Below, piece after piece: positions 45,395 through 53,280 of a DNA stretch of 64,000 nucleotides. The position numbers and the translations under genes were made by a program. This stretch comes from Nocardia crassostreae (GTDB lineage: Bacteria > Actinomycetota > Actinomycetes > Mycobacteriales > Mycobacteriaceae), in contig NZ_BDCH01000014.1 of the NCBI RefSeq assembly GCF_001613405.1, forward strand, positions 248,001 through 312,000, written 5' to 3'. How positions within the stretch are numbered: position 1 is the first letter of the stretch; the number at the start of each line of letters is the position of its first letter. Below the pieces are notes generated by a model that did not search any database, was not told where the DNA came from, and was given only the letters and a program-made list of their open reading frames with translations.

Positions 45395-46587
45395 CCTCGG
45401 ACCTGATGGCGGACTGGGAGCGCCGCACCATCGACGGCATCCGCACCCGCCGCGCCGTCGAATCGGATTGGGAGGCCCTGCGTGACCGGTACGCGCGCGC
45501 CTTCGGCGGGGTGAAGACCCAGGACTTCGCGGCCTGGAAGCGGCAGTTCCGGCTCGAGGACATCGCGGTGGTCGAGGATGTCGTCGACCCGCGAGCGCCG
45601 CGCCTGGTCGGCACCGCCGCCATCATGCGCAGCACCGTGACGGTGCCCGGCGGCGCGCAGCTCGCGGTGGCGGCGTGCGCGCAGGGCATGGTGGCGACCA
45701 CGCATCAGAAGCGCGGCATCTACGCCAAGGTGCAGGCCGAGTTGATGGCGATCGCCGCCGAGTCCGGCGCGGAGGTGTTCGCGGCCATGCCCGGACCCGG
45801 CGGCACCTACCCGTATCTGGGCGTGACGACCTATACGCGGCATCTGGTCCTCGATCGCCGCCGGTCGGCCCTGCGTGCGGCGCAACCGGATTCGTCGGTG
45901 GTGCGCGAGGTGCGGGTGGCCGAGTGCCGGGACGCGCTGCGCGGGATCCATGCGCGCTGGCAGCGTGAGACCCCGGGTGCGCTGGCACGCGGCGAGTTCT
46001 ATTGGCCCAGCGCCTTCGGTGGCGAGGACTTCGCGCTCGTGCACCCCGACGGGTATGTGGTCTACGACCTCGTCGGCGACACCGTGCGGGTGCGTGATCT
46101 GTGCGCGCTCACCGTCAGCGCCCGGCGCGAGCTGCTGCGCTGTCTGCTCGGCCACGGCGAATGCGCCGAGATCCACGTGGACACCGCCCTGGACGATCCG
46201 CTGCCGCTGCTGCTCGAGGATCCGCGCACCGCCGCGGTGACCGGCGTCGACGCGGGCGTGTGGGGGTGGATCATCAACCTGCCCACGGCCATCGGCGCGC
46301 GCAGCTTCGCCGCGGGGTTCACCGGAGTGGTGGAGGTCGCCGACCCGTGGGGGATGAGTGCGGGCCGCTACACCCTCGACATCGCCGACGGTGTCGGGCG
46401 CTGGGAACCCGCCCCCGATGATGCGCGCGCCGACCCCCTGGAATTGACCACCGTCTACTTCGGGGCGCACACGGTCGGGGAGTTGCAGCGCGCGGGCCGC
46501 GTCGACGAGCTCACCCCCGGTGCGGCCGCGGCCTTGGAGCGAGCCTTCGCCACCTCGCGCGCACCGTTCAACACCACTCCCTTCTGA
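45391..46587 (+). CDS. Eis-like GNAT N-acetyltransferase
   Basis: 398 residues with Eis architecture: N-terminal GNAT (RLVGTAAIMRSTVTVPGGAQLAVAACAQGMVATTHQKRGI, the acetyl-CoA loop being HQKRGIY), a second GNAT-like region and a C-terminal sterol-carrier-type fold. The chain ends in TPF; Eis enzymes use the C-terminal carboxylate as catalytic base and end in Phe. Eis acetylates aminoglycosides at several amines. Inside an aminocyclitol cluster it could either make the acylated product or protect the producer. ATG 45391 is coupled to the aminotransferase stop. Confidence 0.85.
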   Translation: MTSDLMADWERRTIDGIRTRRAVESDWEALRDRYARAFGGVKTQDFAAWKRQFRLEDIAVVEDVVDPRAPRLVGTAAIMRSTVTVPGGAQLAVAACAQGMVATTHQKRGIYAKVQAELMAIAAESGAEVFAAMPGPGGTYPYLGVTTYTRHLVLDRRRSALRAAQPDSSVVREVRVAECRDALRGIHARWQRETPGALARGEFYWPSAFGGEDFALVHPDGYVVYDLVGDTVRVRDLCALTVSARRELLRCLLGHGECAEIHVDTALDDPLPLLLEDPRTAAVTGVDAGVWGWIINLPTAIGARSFAAGFTGVVEVADPWGMSAGRYTLDIADGVGRWEPAPDDARADPLELTTVYFGAHTVGELQRAGRVDELTPGAAAALERAFATSRAPFNTTPF

Positions 46588-46612
46588 TGTCCGCACGTTC
46601 GAGGAAGCCACG

Positions 46613-47914
46613 ATGACCACACCCCGTATCGGCCACCTGCCCGCCGCCGCCCGACGATTCCTGCAGTGGGACACCGATCCCGGGGCCTTCGGCATCACCA
46701 TGCCCTTCCCGGTCCCGGCTGCCATGGGCGCCGATGCGGCGCGCGCCATGATCAACGCGCTCATGGACACCCACGAGACCCTGCGCAGCCGTTACACATT
46801 CGGCCCCGACGCTGCCTGGGAGATCCTGCCCGCCTCCGGCGGTGAGATCGACCAGGACCGGATCGATCTGCGCACCGTCGACATCAGCGCGCTTGCCGAC
46901 GCGGACTTCGGGGTGGTGATCGCGGCCGAGACCGCCGTCAACGAGGCCCGCCTGGACCTCGAATCCGGACGGGTCGTGACCGCAGCCCTGTTCACCCGCC
47001 CCGCGGGCGGAAACATCCTGCTGCTCACCGTGCATCACGTGGCCTGCGATGCGGTGGCGCTGTGGGTGCTGTGGGGCGATATGACCGCCTATGTGAGCCA
47101 CTGGGAATCCGGTGCGCCCCTCGCGCTGCCACCAGAGACCACGACCAGCTCCGAGTGGGCGGCGTTCCTCACCGAGCACGCCCGCACCCGCCTCGGCGAA
47201 CTCGACTACTGGTGGGCCACCTGCGATCCCGAACCCGCCCGCACCACGCGGGCGGAGACACCGGACCCGGTCTATCTCGACGCGGTCATCGACGGGCCCC
47301 GGGCCGCGCGGCTGTTCGAGGAGCTGCCCGCCGCCTTCGACGCCACCTACACCCGCATCCTGCTGGTCGCCCTCGGCCTCGCCGTCGAGGATGTCCTCGG
47401 TGCCGCGCGCCCGATCCAGGTGCAAAAACACGGCCGCTACGCGCGGTTGCGTCCCGGCACCGATCTGAGCCGCACCGTCGGCTGGCTCTCCGACGACTAC
47501 CCGTGGCTGCTGGCGGCCACCACCGGCAGCCACGCCGCCCGCATGCGCCACGCCATGGCCGAATTCCCGCAGGCGCCCGAGGATTTCATGCTGCTGCGCT
47601 GGTATCACCCCGATCTGCGCGCGCGGTTCGAGACCTTCCGCAACCCGAAGTTCTATTTCAACTTCGTCGGCGAACTCGGCGGCCACCTCCCCGCGGCCCG
47701 CTCCCGCGATATGGCCCGGCTGGGCAGCTTCGATCTGGCGATTCTGCTCGGCGGCTACCGCGGCGAGGACGGGGCGCGGGTGCACTACTCGGTACATTCG
47801 CCCACCGGCGGGCTCGGCGCCGAACGGGTGAACACGATTGTGGCCCAGTGGCTCTCGATTCTCGACACCGTCGACACCGGCCTCGGCACGGCCCATGCCG
47901 CGCCCACCCAGTAA
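46613..47914 (+). CDS. Stand-alone NRPS condensation-type domain
   Basis: 433 residues with the condensation-domain catalytic motif HHVACDAVA (His141/His142, Asp146) and later GTDLSRTVGWLSDDYPW and FNFVGELGG, which fit the latch regions of C domains and WES/PapA-like acyltransferases. No adenylation or carrier domain is fused or encoded nearby. GAGG lies just before ATG 46613, 26 bp after the Eis-like gene. Probably acylates the inosamine nitrogen or a hydroxyl using an acyl-CoA or a carrier-bound acid supplied in trans. Confidence 0.85.
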   Translation: MTTPRIGHLPAAARRFLQWDTDPGAFGITMPFPVPAAMGADAARAMINALMDTHETLRSRYTFGPDAAWEILPASGGEIDQDRIDLRTVDISALADADFGVVIAAETAVNEARLDLESGRVVTAALFTRPAGGNILLLTVHHVACDAVALWVLWGDMTAYVSHWESGAPLALPPETTTSSEWAAFLTEHARTRLGELDYWWATCDPEPARTTRAETPDPVYLDAVIDGPRAARLFEELPAAFDATYTRILLVALGLAVEDVLGAARPIQVQKHGRYARLRPGTDLSRTVGWLSDDYPWLLAATTGSHAARMRHAMAEFPQAPEDFMLLRWYHPDLRARFETFRNPKFYFNFVGELGGHLPAARSRDMARLGSFDLAILLGGYRGEDGARVHYSVHSPTGGLGAERVNTIVAQWLSILDTVDTGLGTAHAAPTQ

Positions 47915-47934
47915 CACCCGCAGAGGAGCTCGTC

Positions 47935-49074
47935 ATGCAGAATTCCACCCCCGCCGCCACCTGCCCGGTCACCGGCGCGGCGGTGCCCTCGGTCACCAAG
48001 GTCACCACACCCACCGGCGACGACGCCTGGCTGGTGACCGGCTATCAGCAGGTGCGTGAGCTGTTCACCGAACCGCGCCTGGGCCGTTCGCACCGCACCC
48101 CCGAGACCGCGCCCCGGCTGGGGCAGGCGGCGTTCTCGGGCGGGCCGATCGGCAATTTCGACACCGAGCTCGCCGATCACGCGCGCATGCGGTCGCTGCT
48201 GCAACCGCATTTCTCGCCCAAACGCATGCGGGAGCTGCGCCCGCGCGTCGAGCAGATCACCACCGCACTGCTCGACGCCATGGAGGAGCAGGGCTCTCCG
48301 GCCGATCTGCAGGCGGCGCTGTCGCTGCCGTTGCCGCTGCTGGTGATCTGCGAGCTGCTCGGCGTGCCCTACGAGGAGCGCGAGGAGTTCCGCGAATGGG
48401 TCGAACAGGTCGGTCATGTCCGCGACCGCGCCAAGGTCGAACAGGGGTACGCCGGGTTGTACGCCTACTGCCTGAAACTGGTGCAGGCCAAGCGCCGCAC
48501 GCCCGGCGACGATGTGGTGTCGCGGCTGTGCGCGGTCGCGGACGTCAGCGACGACGAGATCGCCATGCATGCCATGGTGCTGCTGTTCGCCGGGCACGAA
48601 ACCTCCGCGGTGCAGATCGGCGCGGGTGTGCTCATGCTGCTCGAAAACCCCGACCAGTGGCGCACACTGCACGAGAACCCGGCGCTGGTGGTCACCGCGA
48701 CCGAGGAGTTGCTGCGCGCCTGCAATGCCAGCAGCATGCCGCGCTATGCCCGCGACGATCTCGAGATCGGGGGCGCGCGGGTGGCGGCGGGGGAGCTGGT
48801 GCTGCTGGGCATCGCCTCGGCCAATCACGACGCGGCGGTGTTCACCGATCCCGACACCATCGATATCGCCCGGCAGGAGGCCGCGCACTTCCTGTTCGGC
48901 TACGGCGCCCGCTACTGCATCGGCGCACCGCTGGCCCGCATCGAACTGCAGGTCGCCTTCGGGCAGCTGGTGTCGCGATTCCCCACCATGACCCTGGCGG
49001 TCGACCCGGCCGCGCTCTCGGAGCGGGCGGAGATCTTCACCGGCGGCCTGACGAAACTGCCGGTGCGATGGTGA
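47935..49074 (+). CDS. Cytochrome P450 of the cluster
   Basis: 379 residues. I-helix AGHETSA (219-225), ExxR in EELLRA (about 258-261) and heme-binding FGYGARYCIGAPLAR with Cys328. The N-terminus has CPVTGAAV, common in actinobacterial secondary-metabolism P450s of the CYP105/107 type. Soluble, needs a ferredoxin, none encoded here. GAGGAG precedes ATG 47935; its stop overlaps the LLM gene start (TGATG). Probably hydroxylates the acylated cyclitol. Confidence 0.9.
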   Translation: MQNSTPAATCPVTGAAVPSVTKVTTPTGDDAWLVTGYQQVRELFTEPRLGRSHRTPETAPRLGQAAFSGGPIGNFDTELADHARMRSLLQPHFSPKRMRELRPRVEQITTALLDAMEEQGSPADLQAALSLPLPLLVICELLGVPYEEREEFREWVEQVGHVRDRAKVEQGYAGLYAYCLKLVQAKRRTPGDDVVSRLCAVADVSDDEIAMHAMVLLFAGHETSAVQIGAGVLMLLENPDQWRTLHENPALVVTATEELLRACNASSMPRYARDDLEIGGARVAAGELVLLGIASANHDAAVFTDPDTIDIARQEAAHFLFGYGARYCIGAPLARIELQVAFGQLVSRFPTMTLAVDPAALSERAEIFTGGLTKLPVRW

Positions 49075-49958
49075 TGAAGTTCTATATCAGCCTGGCCCTG
49101 GTCGAGATTCCGGAGATCGTCGAAATCGCCAGGGCCGCCGATGAACTCGGCTACGCCGGGGTCGGCATCCCCGACCACGCGGTCAACTTCGAGCCCCTGG
49201 ACACGCCCTACCCGTATTCCGCGGACGGGCAGCGGCGCTGGGCGCCGTTCACCGATTGACCCGACCCGTGGGCGCTGATCGGCGCCCTGGCGGCGTGCAC
49301 GCGCCGGTTGCGCTTCGTCACCACCGTCTATGTTGCGGCGCTGCGTGATCCGTACACGGTGGCCAATGCCGTGGCCACCGCGGCGGTGCTCGCGGGCGGG
49401 CGGGTCGAGCTGGGGCTGGGCGCGGGCTGGTGCGCCGAGGAGTTCGCGCTGCTGGGTGCGCGATTCGACGGGCGCGGGGCGCGCACCGAGGAAATGGTGG
49501 CGCTCATGCGTGAGCTGTGGTCACCGGGCTGGACCCGCTTCGAGGGCCGCCACTACCGCACTCCGCGCCTGGAGATGACGCCCACCCCACCGCCGATCCC
49601 GATACTGTTCGGCGGCCTGACCGAGGTGGCGCTGCGCCGGGCCGCGCGCTACGACGGCTGGATCGGCGACCGCATGACCCTCGACGAGGCGATGCAGGTC
49701 GCCACCACGCTGCGCCGCTATCGCACCGAACACGGTCTGCCCCTGGCGGATTTCTCGATCCTGGCGCCATTGACCGACGCCCTCGGCGACGACCGCTTCG
49801 CCGCGGCCGAGGCGGCGGGCATCACCCACGCGATCACCATGCCGTGGATGCTGTACTACGGTCCCGACGCCACCCTCGAACAGAAACTCGATGCGCTGGC
49901 CCGCTTCCGCCACGACATCTGCCCCTCGGCCTTCCCGCTCGCCACCGCCGGACGCTGA
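49074..49958 (+). pseudogene. LLM-class F420-dependent oxidoreductase with in-frame TGA
   Basis: The frame from ATG 49074 encodes FYISLALVEIPEIVEIARAADELGYAGVGIPDH, the start of a luciferase-like/F420 barrel, and reaches TGA at 49257-49259 after WAPFTD. Continuing without a shift gives PDPWALIGALAACTRRLRFVTTVYV and GGRVELGLGAGWCAEEF, a normal family member to 49958. Trp (TGG) would be expected at the stop. ATG 49068 is an alternative start. Translationally coupled to the P450. Last gene of the cluster; would catalyse an F420H2-linked reduction if the codon is actually sense. Confidence 0.8.
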
Positions 49959-49960
49959 CC

Positions 49961-50322
49961 TCACACGGCGGCGAGGAAGCGTTCCATCCGGTCGGCGAAA
50001 CCCGGTGCGACCGCACCGACTCCGGTCGCCGCCCCGCCGCGATCAATGTGCCGAGGGTGCCGTAGGAATGGGCCACGACATGCGGGCGCGCCGTCCCGAA
50101 CACCGCCGCCAGATCCTCGGCGTCGACCTCGAAATCCTGGCCGCCGCCCACCGGATCCGGGCTCGGCGCGAACCCGCGTCGATACACCGCCGCGAGCGTC
50201 CACCGCGCCCGCAACGATTCCAGCCCCGCCCAGGTCGCCGTGGGCCCCGCCCCGCCGTGCACCAGCACGACCTCGGGCCCGTCTCCCGTCCGCACCACCG
50301 TCACCGGCAGATCACCGCTCAC
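49961..50322 (-). pseudogene. Alpha/beta hydrolase, internally deleted
   Basis: The first ~95 residues form a good alpha/beta-hydrolase start: PEVVLVHGGAGPTATWAGLE, RGFAPSPDP and the nucleophile elbow HSYGT (Ser). After AAGRRPES the sequence jumps near 50015, in another frame, to GFADRMERFLAAV, which looks like the normal C-terminus. About 120 family residues including the catalytic Asp and His are missing. GTG 50322 is the probable start; ATG 50385 is further upstream. Converges on the LLM gene with 2 bp spacing. Confidence 0.65.
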
Positions 50323-50466
50323 CCCAGCCACTGTAGGCGCGGGCCCGCGCATCCTCTCGGCGACTTCCTCCCGCGGCTCCAGCACCGGTGATCGTCTCCC
50401 AGCAGCTCACGCAACCGGCGCGCAATCGGGTACCCGTCCGTCTCCGCACCGGATACTGTTGCGCCC

Positions 50467-50953
50467 GTGGACAATGCGCGCGCCGACTACTTCGCGACCC
50501 TGCCCCGCAAACGCATGGGCGCCGGGGTCCTGTTCGTCGACGACCGCAACCGCGTCCTGCTGGTGGAACCCACCTACAAGGACTACTGGGAACTCCCCGG
50601 CGGCGTCGTCGAAGCCGACGAATCCCCCCGCACCGCCGCCACCCGCGAAATCACCGAAGAACTCGCCCTCACCATCACCCCCGGCCGCCTGCTGGTCCTG
50701 GACTGGGTCCCACCCGGCCCCTACCCCACCGACGGCATCATGCTCCTCTTCGACGGCGGCCTCCTACCCCCCCGACCGAATCGCCGCCATCCGCCTCCAG
50801 TCCGAAGAACTCCGCAACTGGGCCTGGTGCGACCCCACCGACTGCGCCCACCGCCTCCCCGCCGTCCTGGCCCGCCGCGTAGCAGCCGCCCTCGAAGCCC
50901 GCACCACCGGCGTCACGTCCTACCTGGAAAACGGCCACCCCGTCGAACCCTGA
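50467..50953 (+). pseudogene. Nudix hydrolase, one frameshift
   Basis: About 161 residues when repaired. The Nudix box is intact: GGVVEADESPRTAATREITEEL. It begins with GAGVLFVDDRNRVLLVEP and GTG 50467. The frame breaks in seven C at 50767-50773; removing one gives PPDRIAAIRLQSEELRNWAW and a normal C-terminus ending at 50953. Hydrolyses a nucleoside-diphosphate derivative; may be housecleaning or may act on a sugar nucleotide. The homopolymer makes a consensus error plausible. Confidence 0.8.
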
Positions 50954-51307
50954 CCCGAATCAGCATCCGGGAACACGGAGATCGGCGCTCGCCCGGTGGC
51001 GCGTGTCGGGTGGCGTGGTGGGGCCCGGGCGGTGCCCGCGGGTCGGCGGGCGCTGTGTCCGTGTCGGCCGAGAGTCCGGCCGACACGGACACCGAGGGGG
51101 TGCGGATTTTCGCGCGACGCCGCGGGTATGTCGCACCGCTCCGGGCCAGCTGGCGGGGACCACTCCGCCAGTGCCTCAGTGTGTATCGGCGGCTGTGATC
51201 CGAGTTGCCAGTTGGGCGGGGTGGGCGCGGATTGACCGTGTCGTGTCGCGATCGGTCAGGTCGACCACCCCGCCGACATCCACGTCACGTGACGTTTCCC
51301 CGCCGAC
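50954..51307. other. Intergenic region with a perfect 16-bp hairpin
   Basis: No gene is supported. Between the convergent Nudix gene and the 119-aa hypothetical gene, GTGTCCGTGTCGGCCG (51055-51070) pairs perfectly with its complement at 51077-51092 around a six-base loop AGAGTC. Placed between convergent genes and very stable, it is probably a bidirectional terminator without U-tract. The rest is GC-rich sequence without coding signal. Confidence 0.65.
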
Positions 51308-51667
51308 TCATCCGTCTAGTCCACGAGTATCCACTTCGGCGCGCGCCGCCGCGAAACACGCCTGCGTCCCAACCAGCCCTGCCTCGATATCCTTTCGCGC
51401 CCCATGAAACCCGTACAGCTGCCCGGCAAACCGCGTCAGCACCGACCCCTCAACCTCCTCGACCTCCTCCAACACCCCCGCTTCCCCCAACAACAGCGCC
51501 ACCCCCGCCACCTCCCCATCCGACCACTCCCCCCGATGCGCCTCCCACCCATCCCGCGCAACAGCCAACGCCCGCCCTACCAACTCCACCCGCAACGCCT
51601 CCCGCTCGGCCTCACTCGGCACCCGCGTCTTCAGATGCTCCCAGCTCACCCGCTCCGCGTCGGACAT
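51308..51667 (-). CDS. Hypothetical protein, 119 aa
   Basis: Starts [25 protein letters not shown] at ATG 51667; helical, with many Glu/Ala/Leu and conserved-looking [20 protein letters not shown]. The Val/Leu-rich C-terminal half contains [15 protein letters not shown]. Similar small helical proteins, sometimes in XRE-linked pairs, occur in actinobacteria, but I do not recognise a named family. Divergent from the CoaD-like gene with an 80-bp gap. Confidence 0.6.
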   Translation of the reverse strand: MSDAERVSWEHLKTRVPSEAEREALRVELVGRALAVARDGWEAHRGEWSDGEVAGVALLLGEAGVLEEVEEVEGSVLTRFAGQLYGFHGARKDIEAGLVGTQACFAAARAEVDTRGLDG

Positions 51668-51746
51668 TCCAACCTCCGCCCTTCCGAATCCGTCGACTTG
51701 GTCCAGCGCACTGTATCCCGCCCGGCAGGCGGTACCTTCTGTAGCC

Positions 51747-52150
51747 ATGCCGAGAGCGCTGTGCACTGGATCCTTCGACCCGGTGACCAAAGGTCATGTC
51801 GACGTGTTCGAGCGTGCGGCGGCTCAGTTCGACGAGCTAGTGGTGGCGGTCATGGTCAATTCGGGTAAGAAGACGATGTTCACCATCGACGAGCGCGTGG
51901 AGATGCTGCAGGAGGTCACCGCCAATCTCGGGAATGTGCGGGTGGCAACGACTTCGACTACGAGCAGCCCATGGCACGGGCACACCGCACACTCGGCGGC
52001 GTGGATACCTACTTCATCGCCTGTGACCCGGCTGTCGGATTCGTGTCCAGCTCGTTGGTCAAGCAGGTCGCCGCGTCAGGCGGCGACATCGCCGATCTGT
52101 TGCCGACGGCGGTGCACGATCGGCTGCTGAAGCGACTGGCGGAAAACTAG
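51747..52150 (+). pseudogene. coaD: CoaD-like phosphopantetheine adenylyltransferase with internal deletion
   Basis: It starts [21 protein letters not shown], with the GSFDPxTxGH nucleotide-binding motif, and continues to ANLGNVRVA. There, near 51944-51947, about 25-30 residues that normally include KGLR are missing and the frame changes: the next frame reads [20 protein letters not shown] and [23 protein letters not shown] to a TAG at 52148. Those are the expected later motifs of CoaD. The copy cannot be functional as given. CoaD is normally essential and single-copy, so a complete gene should exist elsewhere, or the deletion is an assembly fault. Confidence 0.8.
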
Positions 52151-52236
52151 GTCGCGATCGTTGACGTGTCGTCATCTCCAATCCTCGGAATGGTACGGGC
52201 GTACATGCGAGCCCAGTTTTCGTCGGGATTCGTTGT

Positions 52237-52467
52237 GGTTTCGTTTCGATTGGATAAACCAAACGAAACGTATTGTTGGGCCGGTCGATTGAAGGAGAGG
52301 TCAAGTCCTGACCTCCGATAAATTCACTTATCGGAGGTCAGGACGGCGGGGGGTTGATTGGGGCGGTTTAGGTTTCGTTTCGTGTTGTTCCGTTGGAAAT
52401 GACGAAACCAACGCTACGATTTGAGGGTGGCTACGGCGATTTGCAGTTATCCGGGGTGTACGAAACC
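52237..52467. repeat. Iteron-like GGTTTCGT inverted repeats flanking a 16-bp hairpin
   Basis: The motif GGTTTCGT/ACGAAACC recurs: GTTTCGTTT at 52238-52246 with its complement AAACGAAAC at 52261-52269, then GGTTTCGT at 52371-52378 with ACGAAACC at 52402-52409 and again at 52460-52467. Between the two inverted pairs lies a perfect hairpin, TCCTGACCTCCGATAA (52306-52321) with a six-base loop ATTCAC and its complement at 52328-52343. No gene lies in 52151-52426. The layout suggests an operator cluster or origin-like site for a DNA-binding protein, perhaps the adjacent downstream gene. Confidence 0.7.
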
Positions 52468-53145
52468 GATTAAGCGGGGTGGGGGGGCCGGGGCGGCCCT
52501 CGGAGTATTGCGATCATCCCGATCACACGCGGTGGCGGGCGTGGCGGGAACGGCAGCGGCGGCAGGAGGGGGAAGGTGGGGGGGTCGGTTGCGAACGTCA
52601 CTGTGACGAAACAGGGGCCGGTGACGGTGGCGCGGTTGCGGGCCGATGAGTTGCTGGGGCAGTTTCGGGGGTTGGCTGATCAGCTCGGGACGACGTTGCA
52701 GGCGGCGGTGGCGGAGTTGTCGACGCTGGCCGATCCGGCGGTGGCGGAGGCGGAGGTGGCGACCGTGGCCGCGGAGCGGGCGCGGCGGGAGGCCGAGGAT
52801 GCGCGGGCGGCGGCGGAGTCGGCGGCCGAGGATGCGGCGGTGGCGGCCGAGGCGCGGATTGCGGAGGCGGCGGGGGCGCGCGATGACGCGCTGCGCGAGC
52901 TCGAGCGGGTCACCAAGCAGGCGGCCGATGACGTGTTCGCGGCGCGCGCGGCAGCGGAGGCCGAGATTCGGGCGCTGCGCGCGGAAGCCGCGGCGGCCCG
53001 AGACACCGCGCGCCGCGAGGCCGCCGAGCGCATTGCCGCCCTCGACGACGCCCGCGCGCAAACCCTCGCCCGCGCCGAACGCGCGGAACGCCAACTCGAC
53101 GAAGTCCTCGCACGGCGCGACACACCATCGGACCCGCCGCGCTGA
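52427..53145 (+). pseudogene. Zinc-finger plus coiled-coil (KfrA-like) protein, two homopolymer shifts
   Basis: Reading from GTG 52427 gives ATAICSYPGCTKPIKRGGG; deleting one G from the seven-G run 52481-52487 continues GRPSEYCDHPDHTRWRAWRER, and deleting one G from the seven-G run 52578-52584 joins a long frame, SVANVTVTKQGPVTVARLRADE. Repaired length is about 239 residues: an N-terminal CxxxxC...CxxxH cluster that may bind zinc, then a ~150-residue Ala/Glu/Arg coiled coil ending LARRDTPSDPPR. Proteins with this CxYPGC start and coiled coil are typical of actinobacterial plasmids and mobile islands. The upstream iteron-like repeats are its natural binding sites. Confidence 0.7.
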
Positions 53146-53280
53146 GCCCGGGCGACACGCAATCCCGTCCGGCACACCGGGTCCGGGCGACCGCGTCGAC
53201 GCGGCGGACGAGGCCAGCTCGTCACCGGGCGGCGCGCGCCTCGGCGGCCGAAATCCGCACCCCGTGTGGGGAACCGGAGG

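Noticed and set aside
49966..50391. Plus-strand frames over the deleted hydrolase
   Set aside because: Arg/Pro-rich shadows without homology; minus-strand VHGGAG and HSYGT motifs are convincing.
52447..53175. 242-residue frame antisense to the coiled-coil gene
   Set aside because: Low-complexity Arg/Pro/His sequence; plus strand carries the conserved zinc-finger and coiled-coil pattern.
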